Source: an uncultured Pseudomonadota bacterium
GTDB taxonomy: Bacteria; Myxococcota_A; Polyangia; HGW-17
Assembly: GCA_938004375.1 (NCBI GenBank)
Contig: CALKWH010000376.1
Coordinates: 1 to 24,742 of the forward strand
Direction: 5' to 3'
DNA length: 24,742 bases
The position numbers and the translations under genes are program-made. The notes below the pieces were generated by a model. That model was not told where the DNA came from. It saw only the letters and a program-made list of their open reading frames with translations, and made no database searches. Each line of letters begins with the position of its first letter. The first letter of the stretch is position 1. Positions 23,553-24,742 of this stretch are shown one piece after another.

Positions 23553-24592
23553 TATCCATGGCCAGACTGTCGGACAGCCCGGTGCCAGAGCGCATGCGCC
23601 GGGCCATCGGAGAAGTGGAGAAGCGCTGCGGAGCCGGCACCCTGATGACCTTCGAGGGGCAGGGCCGCGAGGCGGTGGAGGTGATCTCCACCGGATCCTT
23701 CGCGCTGGACCGCGCCCTCGGGGTGGGAGGGCTACCCCGGGGGCGCGTCGTCGAGATCTTCGGCCCGGAGAGCACCGGCAAGACCTCGCTGGCGCTGTCG
23801 GTCGTGGCCCAGGCCCAGCGGCGGGGCGGGTTGTGCGCCTTCGTGGATGCCGAACACGCCCTCGATCTGGGGTACGCCGAGAAGTTGGGCGTGGACACCG
23901 CCCAACTGATGATCTCGCAGCCCGACTATGGTGAGCAGGCCCTGGAGGTCGTGGACATCCTCGTCTCGGAGGGGGCCGCCGACCTGATCATCGTCGACTC
24001 GGTGGCCGCCCTGGTGCCCAAGGCGGAGATCGACGGGGAGATGACCGACCTGCAGGTCGGCCTGCAGGCCCGGTTGATGAGCAAGGCGCTGCGCAAGATC
24101 ACCGCCCACTGCGCGCGCAGCCGCACCACGGTGATCTTCATCAATCAGATCCGCATGAAGATCGGCGTCATGTTCGGCTCTCCCGAGACCACCCCGGGCG
24201 GCCAGGCGTTGAAGTTCTTCAGTTCGGTGCGCCTGGACATCCGACGGACGGGACACGTCAAAGAGGGCGAGACCGTGCTGGGCAACAAGGTGAAAGTCAA
24301 GGTGGTGAAGAACAAGGTCGCCCCCCCGTTCGCGGTGGCCGAGCTGGAGTTGTGGTTCGATCGCGGCATCAGCCGGACCCACGAACTGTTCGACCTGGGG
24401 GTGGAGGCGGGGCTGATCGCCAAGTCCGGCTCGTGGTACTCGCTGGACGGGGAGCGGCTCGGTCAGGGCCGGGACCGGTCGGTGGAGGCCCTGCGCACGG
24501 CACAGGCCCTGAGCGACAGGCTCGAGGAGCGGCTCAGCCTTGTCCTTCACCCGGGGCGCGGCGCGGACGACGACGCGAACGAGACTTCCTAG
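23549..24592 (+). CDS. recA: Recombinase RecA
   Basis: A 347-residue DNA-dependent ATPase that forms filaments on single-stranded DNA, drives strand exchange and, in SOS-type responses, promotes LexA self-cleavage. Features are Walker A GPESTGKT (72-79), the catalytic-Glu region FVDAEHALD (98-106), Walker [11 protein letters not shown] (146-155), loop L1 around [15 protein letters not shown] (162-176), [20 protein letters not shown] (199-218) covering loop L2, and a short acidic C-terminus (ADDDANE). Loop L1 has TDLQ where E. coli RecA has GDSH. The start overlaps the upstream stop (ATGA), with GGAGGA about 6 nt before. The organism may carry a second recA elsewhere, as some myxobacteria do; that cannot be told here. 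Confidence 0.97.
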   Translation: MISMARLSDSPVPERMRRAIGEVEKRCGAGTLMTFEGQGREAVEVISTGSFALDRALGVGGLPRGRVVEIFGPESTGKTSLALSVVAQAQRRGGLCAFVDAEHALDLGYAEKLGVDTAQLMISQPDYGEQALEVVDILVSEGAADLIIVDSVAALVPKAEIDGEMTDLQVGLQARLMSKALRKITAHCARSRTTVIFINQIRMKIGVMFGSPETTPGGQALKFFSSVRLDIRRTGHVKEGETVLGNKVKVKVVKNKVAPPFAVAELELWFDRGISRTHELFDLGVEAGLIAKSGSWYSLDGERLGQGRDRSVEALRTAQALSDRLEERLSLVLHPGRGADDDANETS

Positions 24593-24742
24593 ACCGCCTG
24601 GCGTCCGGGGTCCCGGGCGCGGGCTGTCCGGAGGTCTCCTGGGGCTTGACCGGCTTCCCGGAGGCCTTCTCGCCCTGGGGGCGAGTTTTCTCGCCCTGGG
24701 GGAGAGCCTTCTCGCCCTGGGGGCGAGTTTTCTCGGAAGTTT
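24547..24742 (-). CDS. C-terminal end of an unknown protein with basic tail (cut by window end)
   Basis: Reading leftwards from the window edge, one frame stays open to a TGA at 24549-24547. It encodes heptad-like repeats ([21 protein letters not shown]) followed by a Pro/Gln stretch and a strongly basic ending [15 protein letters not shown]. Third codon positions are GC-rich as expected for this genome, and the 21-base DNA repeat fits this frame. Such tails are common on bacterial RNA helicases, ribonucleases and other RNA-binding proteins, but no domain is visible, so no function is assigned. The stop lies inside the 3' end of recA, a convergent overlap of 46 bases. Another open frame ends near 24590, so the frame choice is moderate. 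Confidence 0.45.
24667..24735. repeat. 21-base tandem repeat, about 3.3 copies
   Basis: The core TTCTCGCCCTGGGGG recurs at 24667, 24688 and 24709, with a partial fourth copy from 24730. The first and third units are identical over 19 bases; the second differs by GAGAG for GCGAG. Each unit also has a short self-complementary CTCGCCC...GGGCGAG hairpin. On the minus strand it encodes a seven-residue repeat. Confidence 0.9.

Noticed and set aside
24667..24735. CRISPR-like array at the window end
   Set aside because: Units are directly adjacent with a 21-base period and no variable spacers.

Overview
The window is one end of an assembled contig from a GC-rich Gram-negative bacterium. Its first 44 bases are not genomic: they match the Illumina TruSeq read-2 (i7 side) adapter, so genomic sequence starts near base 45. 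The gene content points to Myxococcota (the former Deltaproteobacteria). There are two eukaryote-like Ser/Thr kinases, several secreted lipoproteins with DUF4215-type, FG-GAP/VCBS-type and Asp-box (BNR) repeats, cysteine-framed Asp-rich loops and Asp/Asn-rich linkers, and a class II photolyase. This placement is inferred from gene families; the window has no rRNA marker.

Layout from left to right. (1) 45-1838, minus strand: sirtuin, then a small outer-membrane-barrel-like protein, then an OsmC-family protein cut by the contig end. (2) 2058-3767, plus strand: a lipoprotein with three thioredoxin-like domains, two of them GILT-like and carrying a single-cysteine CPYG motif. (3) 3768-4023: a convergent intergenic stretch with an inverted-repeat element whose arms are made of GAAATC-type hexamers. 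(4) 4024-5430, minus: a beta-CASP metallo-beta-lactamase RNase. (5) 5539-11879, minus: a compact run dapA, FG-GAP/VCBS lipoprotein, DUF4215 lipoprotein, class II photolyase, with junctions that nearly touch or overlap. (6) 12004-13584, plus: a small V4R-like protein followed by a tail-anchored Ser/Thr kinase, with a possible leaderless promoter. (7) 13591-20618, minus: Asp-box lipoprotein, TolC-type outer membrane factor, membrane fusion lipoprotein and RND permease, which together form a full tripartite efflux operon headed by an extra secreted protein. (8) 20829-23024, plus: a second Ser/Thr kinase that appears to start at ATC and ends in seven GYYGEDGQW repeats. (9) 23172-24592, plus: a 126-residue unknown protein overlapping recA by 4 nt. 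(10) 24547-24742, minus: the basic, repeat-bearing C-terminus of another gene, convergent with recA and cut by the window end.

The set combines cell-envelope functions (efflux, lipoproteins, envelope thiol chemistry), signalling (two kinases) and DNA repair (photolyase, RecA). The least ordinary items are the kinase with a low-complexity Tyr/Gly/Gln tail and a non-canonical start, the internally duplicated GILT-like lipoprotein, the photolyase translationally coupled to lipoprotein genes behind dapA, and the unknown protein coupled to recA. Long opposite-strand reading frames are common here because of the high GC content and were treated as shadows. No tRNA, rRNA, CRISPR array or insertion sequence was recognised.
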